Positions 41,791 through 50,510 of a stretch of DNA of 64,000 nucleotides are shown here, piece after piece. Both the position numbers and the translations under genes were made by a program. Numbering within the stretch: position 1 is the first letter of the stretch; each line of letters starts with the position of its first letter. The notes beneath the pieces are model-generated. The model searched no databases, had not been told where the DNA came from, and saw nothing but the letters and a program-made list of their open reading frames with translations. The stretch comes from Halomonas sp. KAO (lineage in GTDB: Bacteria > Pseudomonadota > Gammaproteobacteria > Pseudomonadales > Halomonadaceae). The stretch is from contig NZ_JADNRL010000005.1 of NCBI RefSeq assembly GCF_015595025.1, positions 93,225 to 157,224 of the forward strand, in the 5' to 3' direction.

Positions 41791-43728
41791 GTGTCGCTTA
41801 CCAAGCAGCTCTGGCTGACTATTGCCCTGGCACTCTTACTGGCCTTTAGCGGTAGCCTGTATATCGGCTTGTCAAGCTTCCGACACCAGATAGAGCAAGA
41901 GGCCGAGATACGCAACCGTCTGAATGCCGAGGCTTTAGCACTAATCATCAGCCAGGTGAGCATGACCCCGGATAGCATTGGACAACTGCTTGCCACCCAG
42001 TTTGACTCCGGCCACTACCGCCGAATCGAACTGCGTGACACACAAGGCAATGTCGTGGCCCTGCATGAAGGCAGCAAGCCGCCTATCGAGGTTCCGAGCT
42101 GGTTCGTCAACCTGGCCAACATCGAAGCACCGGCCGGCCATGCGACCGTCCATGACCCCTTGAACCGTTACAGCACTCTGACCTTCGAGAGCCAGCCCGA
42201 CATCGCCTATCGACCGCTGTGGCTCGCGACTCTAAAGCTTGCCGGCTGGTTCGGAATGCTCTGCCTAGTCGGCCTATTACTCGCTGCATGGGTCGCACGT
42301 AGCATTCGCCGACCGCTGCGACGCCTGGTGAAGCAAGCCCACGATATTGGTAACCGCCAGTTTATCACCACTCCCGAACCTCGCCTGCGCGAGGTGCGGA
42401 AGGTGGTCAAAGCCATGAACCGCCTTTCCGAATCCCTGGCCGAGATACTTGGCCGTGAGAGCGAACGCCTCGACCTGCTTCGCAAGCGATTGCAGCACGA
42501 CCCGGTCTCGGGCGTACTCAATCGAGAGGCCTTCATGAAACAGTTGCACAACAAGCTCAAGTGTAGCGACCGCCAAGCCACAGGCACACTCGCCATGGTC
42601 CGGTTGTCACGACTGGGGAAAGTCAACGAAAGCCTGGGCCAGGCCGACACCGATATGCTGCTGCACGAACTGGGGCAGAGCCTCGCCCAGGTTGGCAGGC
42701 TGGTGGGCGAAGGGGTTGCCGGCCGTCTGAACGGCAGTGATTTCGCCCTGTTGATCCCCTCCTCCAGTGATACTGCGCTGGTCGGCGAAGAGATCATCCA
42801 GCGGCTGACCACCCTCGAGCAGGCACAGCAGGAGACTACCCTCACGCTTCCTTCGGCGTTGATCACCTACGCCCAGGGCGACCAACCGAGCACCCTTCTG
42901 GCAAGCCTCGACGGAGCACTCGCCAACGCCGAGAACAGCGGCCATCTTGTCCAGCTGGTGGCCAAGGGGGCTCGGCGCCTGACGCTTTTCAACAGTCACG
43001 CCGAATGGCGCCAGGCCTTGTCTCAGGCACTCGAGGACGGCGTCTATCTAGGCCGCTACCCGGTGCTCGATGCTCAAGGCCAGCTGTTGCACCTCGAATG
43101 CCCGGCGCGTCTGCGCCTGAAGGGCAAATGGCGCCCGGCCGATATCTTCATGCCCTGGATCTCTCGCCTTGGATTCGAACCCCTGCTGGACCTGACGGTG
43201 GCCCGAGAGACGCTGCGCGAGATCAATCGCCACGGCATACCTCTGGGCATCAACCTCTCCCCGGCCTCGCTGCGCGACGGGCGTTTCATGCTGGATTTCC
43301 ACAATCTGCTACAGGGCAATCGGGAAGCCGCACGCCAGCTTTGGATCGAGGTGCCGGAAGTCATGCTGTCCCACGATCTGGAGACATTGCGTAGTCTGGG
43401 TCGCGAGCTTCAGCTCTTCGGCTGCCGACTGGGGGTGGAACATGTGGGTCGCGAGTTCCGCCGCATTACCGATCTCGAGGGCTTGGGTCTGAGCTACATC
43501 AAGATCGACGCCACCCTGGTCGAGGGTCAGCACGAGAGCCTGGATCAACAGACACTCCTACGGGGTATAGCCACCCTCTGCCAGTCAATTGGCATCATAG
43601 CCATTGCCGAGGGTGTCGCCAACCTGAAAGAGGCCGAGGTGATCTTCAAGCTCGGCATCAACGGCGTCACTGGCCCGGGTATCCGCCAGCTGGGCCGGCC
43701 CGGCAGCCAGGCACAGTTTATTGACTGA
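41791..43728 (+). CDS. lapD: LapD-like inner-membrane c-di-GMP receptor with degenerate GGDEF and EAL domains
   Basis: 645 residues, GTG start. TM1 (~7-27), periplasmic LapD/MoxY-N domain (~28-150, FDSGHYRRIELRDTQGNVV), TM2 (~150-172), HAMP (~173-225), GGDEF-like (~235-400), EAL-like (~410-640). The GGDEF site reads NGSDF (residues 314-318); the EAL triplet is ECP (436-438), and the DDFG catalytic motif is replaced by EHVG. So neither synthase nor phosphodiesterase activity is expected. In Pseudomonas, LapD senses c-di-GMP with its dead EAL domain and sequesters the protease LapG, keeping adhesin on the surface. No lapG lies in this window. Confidence 0.85.
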   Translation: MSLTKQLWLTIALALLLAFSGSLYIGLSSFRHQIEQEAEIRNRLNAEALALIISQVSMTPDSIGQLLATQFDSGHYRRIELRDTQGNVVALHEGSKPPIEVPSWFVNLANIEAPAGHATVHDPLNRYSTLTFESQPDIAYRPLWLATLKLAGWFGMLCLVGLLLAAWVARSIRRPLRRLVKQAHDIGNRQFITTPEPRLREVRKVVKAMNRLSESLAEILGRESERLDLLRKRLQHDPVSGVLNREAFMKQLHNKLKCSDRQATGTLAMVRLSRLGKVNESLGQADTDMLLHELGQSLAQVGRLVGEGVAGRLNGSDFALLIPSSSDTALVGEEIIQRLTTLEQAQQETTLTLPSALITYAQGDQPSTLLASLDGALANAENSGHLVQLVAKGARRLTLFNSHAEWRQALSQALEDGVYLGRYPVLDAQGQLLHLECPARLRLKGKWRPADIFMPWISRLGFEPLLDLTVARETLREINRHGIPLGINLSPASLRDGRFMLDFHNLLQGNREAARQLWIEVPEVMLSHDLETLRSLGRELQLFGCRLGVEHVGREFRRITDLEGLGLSYIKIDATLVEGQHESLDQQTLLRGIATLCQSIGIIAIAEGVANLKEAEVIFKLGINGVTGPGIRQLGRPGSQAQFID

Positions 43729-43856
43729 AACCGACTCCCGACGAAACATCGCCCCCTGGCCAAGCTCATCGACTCCCAACAAGGAACCTCATCAGCACCC
43801 TGCAAACGTGCTATCGTCATGGCATCGACACGGCCGGTTATCACAAGGAGCACGCC

Positions 43857-44138
43857 ATGTCCTCATCGGAAATTCAGAAGACGCGCGTCATCAACGAACT
43901 GCAGGGTTTCATAAGGAAGCTTCTGCAGGATCCCAGAATCCTCGACCAGGCGCTGGAGATCGCCCGCCGTCATGTGCCGGAGGGTAATTCTCAGGAGGTC
44001 GTGGCGCGCATCGCCAACGAGATCTCGGACACCACCAGCATTCATATTCCGGAGGATCCCGAGGAGCATAGCGAGGCCGACAGGCTCTTCCTCGAGCTGC
44101 TGCGTGAGGTCGTCAACGAGGAACAGGCACTCTACTGA
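43857..44138 (+). CDS. Hypothetical small helical protein
   Basis: 93 residues, not recognised. Mostly alpha-helical and acidic: LQGFIRKLLQDPRILDQALE, then ARRHVPEGNSQEVVARIANEI, and an acidic end HIPEDPEEHSEADRLFLELL. AAGGAG 6-7 nt upstream of ATG and normal codon use support a real gene. A hairpin terminator follows. No neighbour suggests a job. Confidence 0.65.
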   Translation: MSSSEIQKTRVINELQGFIRKLLQDPRILDQALEIARRHVPEGNSQEVVARIANEISDTTSIHIPEDPEEHSEADRLFLELLREVVNEEQALY

Positions 44139-44174
44139 GTAACGACCTGCCCTCTTCAAACAAGAACCCCGCGA

Positions 44175-44194
44175 CGCCCGGCACCTGCCGGGCG
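44175..44194 (+). terminator. Terminator after the 93-residue protein gene
   Basis: CGCCCGGCA (44175-44183) pairs with TGCCGGGCG (44186-44194), a 9-bp perfect stem with a minimal loop (effectively 8 bp with ACCT), followed by TTTG. Short T-run, otherwise good. Confidence 0.65.
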
Positions 44195-44271
44195 TTTGCG
44201 TGTTCGTGCCCCACGACTCTGTTAGAATAACAACCCATTGATTTGACTAGAGCTATACAGCCCTCACCATC

Positions 44272-45753
44272 ATGTACTACCTCCTCAAGCTAAGCCCCGA
44301 GATCACCATCAAGTCGCGCTCCGTTCGTCAGCACATGACCCGCTGTCTCGCCGCCAATGTGCGCAATACTCTGAAGCCTCTGGAGCCCGGTATCGGGGTG
44401 CGCGCGGGATGGGACCTGTTGATGGTGTCGGTGCCTGATAGCGCCGACGCGCCGCTGATCGATGAGGTCGAGGCGCGTCTCTGTCGGGTCCCTGGTGCCC
44501 AGGAGGTTCAGGAGGTTCGCGAGGTCGACTTCGATGACCTCGATGATATCGCCAATCATGTCGTGCCATGCTGGCAGCCGCGCATCGCCGGCCGGCGCTT
44601 TCGTGTCTCGGCCAAACGCCGCGGCCAGCACGACTTCACCTCCTCCGATCTGGAACGCCATCTCGGCGCGGCACTGCTCGCCGCCGCGCCCGATGCCAGG
44701 GTCGACCTCAAGCACCCCGAGGTGAATGTGACGGTAGAGGTCATCGAGCAACGACTGCGCCTGATCGATCGTCGCCTGCCGGGACTGGGCGGCTACCCAC
44801 TCGGCCTGCAGGGCCAGGCCCTGGCGCTGATCTCCGGCGGTTATGACTCACCAGTGGCCGCCTGGCGAATGATCCGCCGCGGCATCAAGACCCACTTTCT
44901 GTTCTTCAACCTGGGCGGCCCCGAGCATGAGCGGGGCGTGCGTGAGGTCACCCACCACCTCTGGCAGCGCTACAGCCTGTCGCATCGCGTCAACTTCATC
45001 TCGGTTCCTTTCGAGCCGGTGGTCGGCGAGATCCTGCGCAAGGTGCCGGACGGCATGATGGGTGTGGTGCTCAAGCGCATGATGGCACGAGCCGCTTCAC
45101 GCATCGCCCAGCGTGCCCGCATACCGGCGCTGGTCACCGGCGACGCCATCGCCCAGGTCTCCAGCCAGACCCTGACCAACCTGGCGCTGATCGATGATGC
45201 CAGCGATCTGCCGATACTGCGCCCGCTGCTGACCGATGACAAGCAGACCATCATCAACCAGGCGCGAGTGATCGATACCGCCCGCTTCGCCGAGGTGATG
45301 CCCGAGTATTGTGGTGTCATCTCGCGACGCCCCAACACCCGTGCCCGTCGCGACCAGATCACCGAGGCCGAGGCCGAGTTCGACTTTGCCATACTGGACG
45401 CCGTCATCGAGACCACCGAGACCACCCGTATCGACCGTCTTGGCGAGAACCAGCACGACTCAACTGGCCACAAGGCCGGCGGGGAGGTCCCCGAAGCCCA
45501 CGCGGGCGAGGATGTCAGCGTTATCGACATTCGCCCCCCGGTAGAGCGCGAGGTGGCCCCGCTCGCCCTGAAGTCGGGCCAGCGCCTCGAGATCCCCTTC
45601 TACGAGCTGCAGCAGCGTGCCCCGGAGCTACCCGACGACCGGCACTATTTCCTGTACTGCGAACAGGGCGTGATGAGCCGTATGCAGGCGCTACACCTCC
45701 ATGACCGAGGCCTCACCCACTTCGGTGTCTATCATGTGTCCGCCAGGCGTTGA
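44272..45753 (+). CDS. thiI: tRNA sulfurtransferase ThiI (4-thiouridine / thiamine sulfur transfer)
   Basis: 493 residues. NFLD plus THUMP domain (1-~165), PP-loop ATPase (~170-395, ALISGGYDSPVAAWRM), and a C-terminal rhodanese domain (~400-493). The rhodanese catalytic Cys is in YCEQGVMSRM (Cys463 by count), and EYCGVISRRPN holds the partner Cys for the disulfide relay. The rhodanese-containing form also makes the thiazole sulfur of thiamine. A ~25-residue loop before the rhodanese domain (NQHDSTGHKAGGEVPEAH) is hydrophilic and variable. Stands alone, with its promoter region in 44195-44271. Confidence 0.97.
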   Translation: MYYLLKLSPEITIKSRSVRQHMTRCLAANVRNTLKPLEPGIGVRAGWDLLMVSVPDSADAPLIDEVEARLCRVPGAQEVQEVREVDFDDLDDIANHVVPCWQPRIAGRRFRVSAKRRGQHDFTSSDLERHLGAALLAAAPDARVDLKHPEVNVTVEVIEQRLRLIDRRLPGLGGYPLGLQGQALALISGGYDSPVAAWRMIRRGIKTHFLFFNLGGPEHERGVREVTHHLWQRYSLSHRVNFISVPFEPVVGEILRKVPDGMMGVVLKRMMARAASRIAQRARIPALVTGDAIAQVSSQTLTNLALIDDASDLPILRPLLTDDKQTIINQARVIDTARFAEVMPEYCGVISRRPNTRARRDQITEAEAEFDFAILDAVIETTETTRIDRLGENQHDSTGHKAGGEVPEAHAGEDVSVIDIRPPVEREVAPLALKSGQRLEIPFYELQQRAPELPDDRHYFLYCEQGVMSRMQALHLHDRGLTHFGVYHVSARR

Positions 45754-45846
45754 GCCTGCGCCGACTTCCCGGGAGTGAGTGTCTACGCTAGCAGGAAGGC
45801 CACCTGGCATTGCAGAGGGGGCACCTCAGCCTAGCGGTCATTACCG

Positions 45847-46122
45847 ATGGCGAGCCCCCACACTTCCCGCCACCCACCCCGACATGCCGCTCTACCTGGA
45901 CTCCCCGGGGCTCAGTTCGTGCTGCAGGAGAATACGCTGCGCATCCTGGTGCCCGCCTGGCGGATCCAGAACGTCCGCGACTTCTCCTTCGATGCCGTGA
46001 CTGCCTACCTGGAGGTCAACACTTCCGACGACGGCCGACCGATGCTGGGCGTCTACGAAGTGTACGACGTAGCCCCTGGCGATCTCTCCCTGCCCTATCG
46101 CTTGAAGGAGAGTGCGCCCTAA
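45847..46122 (+). CDS. Hypothetical small protein
   Basis: Up to 91 residues; unrecognised. The last ~68 (from FVLQENTLRILVPAWRIQN) look like a genuine beta-rich domain with strong third-position GC typical of this genome. The first ~22 codons are Pro/His-rich and may not be translated; the true start could be a GTG at about 45919 or a site I cannot identify. A strong hairpin follows 32 nt after the stop, supporting a transcription unit. Confidence 0.5.
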   Translation: MASPHTSRHPPRHAALPGLPGAQFVLQENTLRILVPAWRIQNVRDFSFDAVTAYLEVNTSDDGRPMLGVYEVYDVAPGDLSLPYRLKESAP

Positions 46123-46154
46123 TCGGCGCTGGACATCGAATCGACGGCCCCGAA

Positions 46155-46189
46155 ACGCCATACCCGGTGTACTGCACCGGGTATGGCGT
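46155..46189. terminator. Strong bidirectional stem-loop between convergent genes
   Basis: 46155-46169 pairs perfectly with 46175-46189, a 15-bp stem (ACGCCATACCCGGTG on the left) with a 5-nt loop TACTG. It lies between the stop of the small + strand gene (46122) and the stop of the lipoprotein gene (46210). Minus-strand readthrough meets TTTCG after the stem. Confidence 0.75.
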
Positions 46190-46209
46190 GGTCGACCGGG
46201 GTGCCAACC

Positions 46210-46479
46210 TCAGTTGCAGGGCACCACGTTGCGTTGGGTGTTCAGGGCCCAGAGCTTCTGGCCGTCCGGCGTCTCGCCTTCCTGGCTCCAGGTTTCGGTA
46301 ACCTTGACGCAGTAGGAGCCAAGACTCTCGGTGGTCACCTGGGGGTCGGCGGGGCGCTCGTTGCCGATGCGCATGATGTCGGGATTCTCGCTAGTGTAGT
46401 TCGGGGCGATGGCCCCTCCTGCGCAACCGGCGAGCAGTGCGACGATGCCCATGAGGGGCAGGATACGGCGAAATGCCAT
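46210..46479 (-). CDS. Putative lipoprotein
   Basis: 89 residues. Signal peptide FRRILPLMGIVALLAGC with lipobox LAGC predicts lipidation at Cys19. The mature part has two more Cys (SYCVKVTETW and VVPCN) that could form a disulfide. GGAGG lies 8 nt before the ATG. No recognised domain. Convergent with the small gene at 45847. Confidence 0.75.
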   Translation of the reverse strand: MAFRRILPLMGIVALLAGCAGGAIAPNYTSENPDIMRIGNERPADPQVTTESLGSYCVKVTETWSQEGETPDGQKLWALNTQRNVVPCN

Positions 46480-46838
46480 GGATAATACCTCCGAGAAGAA
46501 CGTTGGGGTCCATCGAAGGTGACGTTAGGCTGATGAGTCCGTCGGCAGGCCACGCCATCCACTGGGCCCCCACCGGCAGAGGGGCAGACTCTACCCGAGT
46601 CGTCGGGTCGCGCCAAGCGTCGCCGGTCGGCGACGATGGGTCGGGATCCCCCGGCCGCCGGACATAACGCGACTCACGTCGGTGGCCCTCGATGGCGGGC
46701 CACCGGGCAGGTGCAGTCGGGGGCGAAGATGCTACAATCGAGGCCTGATTTCACGGATAGGTCGCATGGCGGCCTCGACTTCGCCCCGGCGTCGAGTCGG
46801 CCGCCATGTACCACGCTTACGGGAACCTCTGAGCCACC
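46480..46838. other. Intergenic region upstream of metG
   Basis: 359 bp. Two small stem-loops are visible: CGTCGCC/GGCGACG (46618-46635) and GGTGGCCC/GGGCCACC (46681-46704). A TACAAT at 46733-46738 may be the metG -10. Short open frames here look non-coding. The upstream third serves the divergent lipoprotein gene. Confidence 0.5.
46733..46738 (+). promoter_or_regulatory. Candidate -10 element of metG
   Basis: TACAAT, 100 bp before the metG ATG and 28 bp after a stem-loop. The corresponding -35 is weak. Confidence 0.4.
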
Positions 46839-48875
46839 ATGTTGAATACCGCCCCGCGCAAGATACTGGCCACCAGCGCCCTGCCCTACGCCAACGGCGC
46901 CATCCACCTGGGCCATCTGCTGGAATACATCCAGACCGACATCTGGGTGCGCTTCCAGAAGAGTCGCGGCCATGAGTGCCACTACGTCTGCGCCGACGAC
47001 GCCCACGGCACCGCCATCATGCTGCGCGCCGAGCAGGAGGGCATCACTCCCGAGGCGTTGATCGAGCGCGTCAGCCGGGAACACCAGGCGGACTTCGCGA
47101 CCTTCGGCGTCGCCTTCGACAACTACCACTCGACCCACTCGGAAGAGAACCGCTACTTCAGCGAGCTGATCTACACTCGCCTGCGCGACAAGGGCCATAT
47201 CGCGACCCGCGACATCGAACAGATGTACGACCCGGTGAAGGGGCTCTTCCTGGCCGACCGCTTCATCAAGGGCACCTGCCCATCGTGCAAGACCGATGAC
47301 CAGTACGGTGACAACTGCGAGGCGTGCGGGGCCACCTACACCCCGGCGGAGCTGATCGACCCGGTGTCGGCCATCTCCGGTGCCACGCCCGAGGTGCGCA
47401 GCTCCACCCACTACTTCTTCAAGCTGCCCGACTTCGCCGACTTCATGCATGGCTGGATCAACGATGGCCATGTCCAGCCCCAGATCCGCAACAAGCTGAT
47501 GGAGTGGTTCGAGGCCGGATTCAACGAGTGGGATATCTCGCGTGACGCCCCCTACTTCGGCTTCGAGATTCCCGATGCCCCGGGCAAGTACTTCTACGTC
47601 TGGCTCGATGCCCCGATCGGCTACCTGGCCAGCTTCAAGAACCTCTGCGACCGCGAGGGCATCGACTTCGACAGCTACTGGAAGAGGGGTAGCGACGCCG
47701 AGGTCTACCACTTCATCGGCAAGGATATCGTCTACTTCCACGCCCTGTTCTGGCCCGCCATGCTGCATGGTGCCGACTTCCGCACCCCGACGGCGGTAAA
47801 CTGCCACGGCTTCGTGACCGTCAACGGCGCCAAGATGTCCAAGTCCCGTGGCACCTTTATCAAGGCCGCCACCTATGCGGACCACCTCAACCCGGAGTAT
47901 CTGCGCTACTACTTCGCCGCCAAGCTCACCTCGAGGGTCGACGACCTCGACCTCAACCTCGAGGACTTCGCCGCGCGGGTCAACAGCGACCTGGTAGGCA
48001 AGGTCGTCAATATCGCCAGCCGCTGCGCCGGCTTCGTCAAGAAGCTGGGTAGTGGCAGGCTCTCCGCCCACTGCGCCGAGCCCGAGCGCGTCGCCCGCTT
48101 CATCAGCGCCGGCGACGAGATCGCCGAGCAGTTCGAGACCCGCGAATTCGGCCGCGCCATGCGCCTGGTGATGGAGCTGGCCGACGAGGCCAACACCTAT
48201 ATCGCCGAGGCGGAGCCCTGGGTACTGGCCAAGCAGGAGGGGCGCGAGCAGGAGGTGCTGGATATCTGCTCGGTCGGTATCAACCTGTTCCGCCAGCTGA
48301 TGGTCTATCTGGCGCCGGTAGTCCCGGCCATGGCCGAGCAGGCCCGTGGCTTCCTCAGGCTCGAGTCGCTGGACTGGCATAGCCGGCACGAGCTGTTGCT
48401 CGACCACGAGATTGCCAAGTTCAAGCCGCTGATGACCCGCGTGGAGAAGGACAGAGTCGATGCCATGATCGAGGCATCAAAGGAGGATCTGGTGGAAGAA
48501 CAGAAGCTCAAGGAGACCCCCAGGGGGCCCCTGACCGAGGAACCGATCGCCGAGGAGATCTCCTTCGACGACTTCATCAAGGTCGACCTGCGTATCGCAC
48601 GCATCGCCAAGGCGGAGTATGTCGAGGGCGCCGACAAGCTGCTCAAGCTGAGCCTGGATCTGGGCGGCGAGAGCCGTACGGTCTTCTCGGGCATCCGTGC
48701 CGCCTATGCCCCCGAGGCACTGGAGGGTCGTCTCACGGTGATGGTCGCCAACCTGGCGCCGCGCAAGATGCGCTTCGGCGTCTCGGAGGGAATGGTGCTG
48801 GCCTCGGCCAACGACGAGGGCATCTATCTGCTCTCACCGGACTCCGGCGCCGAGCCCGGTCAACGGGTGACCTGA
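46839..48875 (+). CDS. metG: Methionyl-tRNA synthetase
   Basis: 678 residues, long form. HIGH-equivalent [14 protein letters not shown] at the N-terminus, four-Cys zinc knuckle [27 protein letters not shown], and an anticodon-binding domain. The C-terminal ~105 residues ([20 protein letters not shown]) form the EMAPII/Trbp111-like tRNA-binding and dimerisation domain. A standalone gene with probable -10 at 46733. Only 6 nt separate it from rnfB, so the two are co-transcribed. Confidence 0.98.
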   Translation: MLNTAPRKILATSALPYANGAIHLGHLLEYIQTDIWVRFQKSRGHECHYVCADDAHGTAIMLRAEQEGITPEALIERVSREHQADFATFGVAFDNYHSTHSEENRYFSELIYTRLRDKGHIATRDIEQMYDPVKGLFLADRFIKGTCPSCKTDDQYGDNCEACGATYTPAELIDPVSAISGATPEVRSSTHYFFKLPDFADFMHGWINDGHVQPQIRNKLMEWFEAGFNEWDISRDAPYFGFEIPDAPGKYFYVWLDAPIGYLASFKNLCDREGIDFDSYWKRGSDAEVYHFIGKDIVYFHALFWPAMLHGADFRTPTAVNCHGFVTVNGAKMSKSRGTFIKAATYADHLNPEYLRYYFAAKLTSRVDDLDLNLEDFAARVNSDLVGKVVNIASRCAGFVKKLGSGRLSAHCAEPERVARFISAGDEIAEQFETREFGRAMRLVMELADEANTYIAEAEPWVLAKQEGREQEVLDICSVGINLFRQLMVYLAPVVPAMAEQARGFLRLESLDWHSRHELLLDHEIAKFKPLMTRVEKDRVDAMIEASKEDLVEEQKLKETPRGPLTEEPIAEEISFDDFIKVDLRIARIAKAEYVEGADKLLKLSLDLGGESRTVFSGIRAAYAPEALEGRLTVMVANLAPRKMRFGVSEGMVLASANDEGIYLLSPDSGAEPGQRVT

Positions 48876-48881
48876 ACCACC

Positions 48882-49676
48882 GTGAGTCGCCATGACCTGA
48901 TCGAGGCCATCGATGCCCTGCTGCCCCAGACCCAGTGCGGCAAGTGTGGCTTCGATGGCTGTCTGCCGTATGCCGAGGCGATCGCCGAGGGCGAGCCGAT
49001 CAATCGCTGCCCCCCGGGCGGCGAGCAGACGCTCGCTCGGCTGGCCACCCTGACCGGCCAGCCCGAGCAGCCGCTGGCGGAACCCGCCCAGCTGCCCCTG
49101 GCCGCGGTGATTCGCGAGGCCGAGTGCATCGGCTGCACCAAGTGCATTCAGGCCTGCCCGGTGGATGCCATCCTCGGGGCGGCCAAGCGCATGCACACGG
49201 TGATCACCGACGAGTGTACCGGCTGCGAGCTTTGCGTGGCGCCCTGCCCGGTGGACTGCATCGACCTCGTGCCTCACCCCGCCTGGGCGTCTGCCGAAAG
49301 CGATACGGAGCGCGACGCTTACCTGGCGCGCCGCGCCGAGCTGGGTCGCCGACGCCACCGCACCAGACAACAGCGCCAGGCCCGGGAGGCCCGCGACAAA
49401 CGACTCGAGCGCCAGAGGCGGCTGATGCAACAGCGGCGCGCCGCCGCCGGCAAGGAGACTAGCGGCTCACTCGGCGGCGCGGTCATCCAGCGCCAGCGGC
49501 AGATGGCCGTCAAGGCCGCCGAGCAGGCCCTGAAGCGAGTGCAGCAGCAGCTGGAGAGCGCTCGCCGCCGCGGCGACGACAAGGCCGAGGCCACTGCCCT
49601 GGCCCAGCTGCCCGAAGCCGAGCGGCTGCTTGCCGAGGCCAGAAGCGCGCTAGAGCAGGTAGACTCCACCGAATGA
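48882..49676 (+). CDS. rnfB: RnfB/RsxB-like iron-sulfur protein with C-terminal coiled coil, no membrane anchor
   Basis: 264 residues, GTG start. N-terminal 4Fe-4S domain with Cys19, 22, 27 and 43 ([12 protein letters not shown]), then two ferredoxin motifs ([15 protein letters not shown] and [15 protein letters not shown]). The last ~110 residues are an Arg/Gln/Glu-rich coiled coil. Classical RnfB has an N-terminal hydrophobic anchor; none is present, though I recall anchorless versions in Pseudomonas. RnfB feeds electrons into the Rnf complex (ferredoxin:NAD+ oxidoreductase, or SoxR reduction). The rnfC, D, G, A and E genes that often follow are absent; nth is next. Confidence 0.85.
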   Translation: MSRHDLIEAIDALLPQTQCGKCGFDGCLPYAEAIAEGEPINRCPPGGEQTLARLATLTGQPEQPLAEPAQLPLAAVIREAECIGCTKCIQACPVDAILGAAKRMHTVITDECTGCELCVAPCPVDCIDLVPHPAWASAESDTERDAYLARRAELGRRRHRTRQQRQAREARDKRLERQRRLMQQRRAAAGKETSGSLGGAVIQRQRQMAVKAAEQALKRVQQQLESARRRGDDKAEATALAQLPEAERLLAEARSALEQVDSTE

Positions 49677-49709
49677 TCCGATGACACCTTCCCGACTCAC
49701 TGCCCGGGG

Positions 49710-49815
49710 CTGATCCGGCGACAGGCCTGCGAGGAGGCGCTGTGAATACTTCCCTGTACGCTACCGACGCCATCCCTGGCGTAGGACCTCCTCTTCGGCC
49801 TGTCCCCGGCGCCCC
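49710..49815 (+). repeat. Interspersed ~106-bp palindromic element, copy B
   Basis: Same element as 1162-1268, opposite orientation. Its central hairpin (acgcca / tggcgt) has different bases from copy A at three paired positions, yet still pairs. Outer arms (ccggcgacaggcc with ggcctgtccccgg) also pair. It fills the gap between rnfB and nth, and stops 21 nt before the nth ATG. Confidence 0.85.
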
Positions 49816-49836
49816 GAGCTCCTGCCAGGGACTGCC

Positions 49837-50472
49837 ATGAACGCCCAGAAACGCTACGAAATCTTCGCGCGGCTGCGCGAGCACAACCCCCACCCCACCA
49901 CCGAGCTCCGCTGGGAAACCCCCTTCGAGCTGCTGGCCGCGGTGCTGCTCTCCGCCCAGGCGACCGATGTGGGCGTCAACAAGGCCACCGCGCGGCTCTT
50001 CCCGGTAGCCAATACCCCCCAGGCGATCATCGAGCTGGGCCTCGATGGACTCAAGGAACACATCAAGACCATCGGCCTCTACAACACCAAGGCCGTGAAT
50101 CTGATGAAGACCTGCCATCTGCTGGTGGAGAAGCACGGCGGCGAAGTCCCCGGGACGCGCGCCGCCCTCGAGGCGCTGCCCGGCGTCGGGCGCAAGACCG
50201 CCAACGTGATCCTCAACACCGCCTTCGGCCAGCCCACCATCGCCGTGGACACCCATATCTTCCGGGTTTCCAATCGCACCGGCATCGCCAAGGGCAAGGA
50301 TGTGGTCGAGGTGGAGAAGAAGCTGCTGCGCCACGTGCCCAGGGAGTTCCGGCAGGATGCCCACCACTGGCTGATCCTGCACGGTCGCTATACCTGCATC
50401 GCCCGCAAGCCGCGCTGCGGCAGCTGCGTGATCGAGGATCTGTGCGAGTACAAGGAGAAGACCGAACTCTAG
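49837..50472 (+). CDS. nth: Endonuclease III
   Basis: 211 residues, the standard length. Bifunctional DNA glycosylase/AP lyase for oxidised pyrimidines. Helix-hairpin-helix with catalytic Lys in LPGVGRKTANVIL, catalytic Asp in VDTHIFRVSNR, and a C-X6-C-X2-C-X5-C [4Fe-4S] cluster (CIARKPRCGSCVIEDLC). In relatives nth ends the rnf operon; here only rnfB precedes it. Convergent with the ArsA-like gene, with 38 nt between stops. Confidence 0.97.
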   Translation: MNAQKRYEIFARLREHNPHPTTELRWETPFELLAAVLLSAQATDVGVNKATARLFPVANTPQAIIELGLDGLKEHIKTIGLYNTKAVNLMKTCHLLVEKHGGEVPGTRAALEALPGVGRKTANVILNTAFGQPTIAVDTHIFRVSNRTGIAKGKDVVEVEKKLLRHVPREFRQDAHHWLILHGRYTCIARKPRCGSCVIEDLCEYKEKTEL

Positions 50473-50510
50473 CGAAACTCCACGGCTTTATCCTCCTGGC
50501 ACTCTGGCAT

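Noticed and set aside
41791..43728. Active diguanylate cyclase/phosphodiesterase
   Set aside because: Both active-site motifs are degenerate; the domain order is that of LapD.
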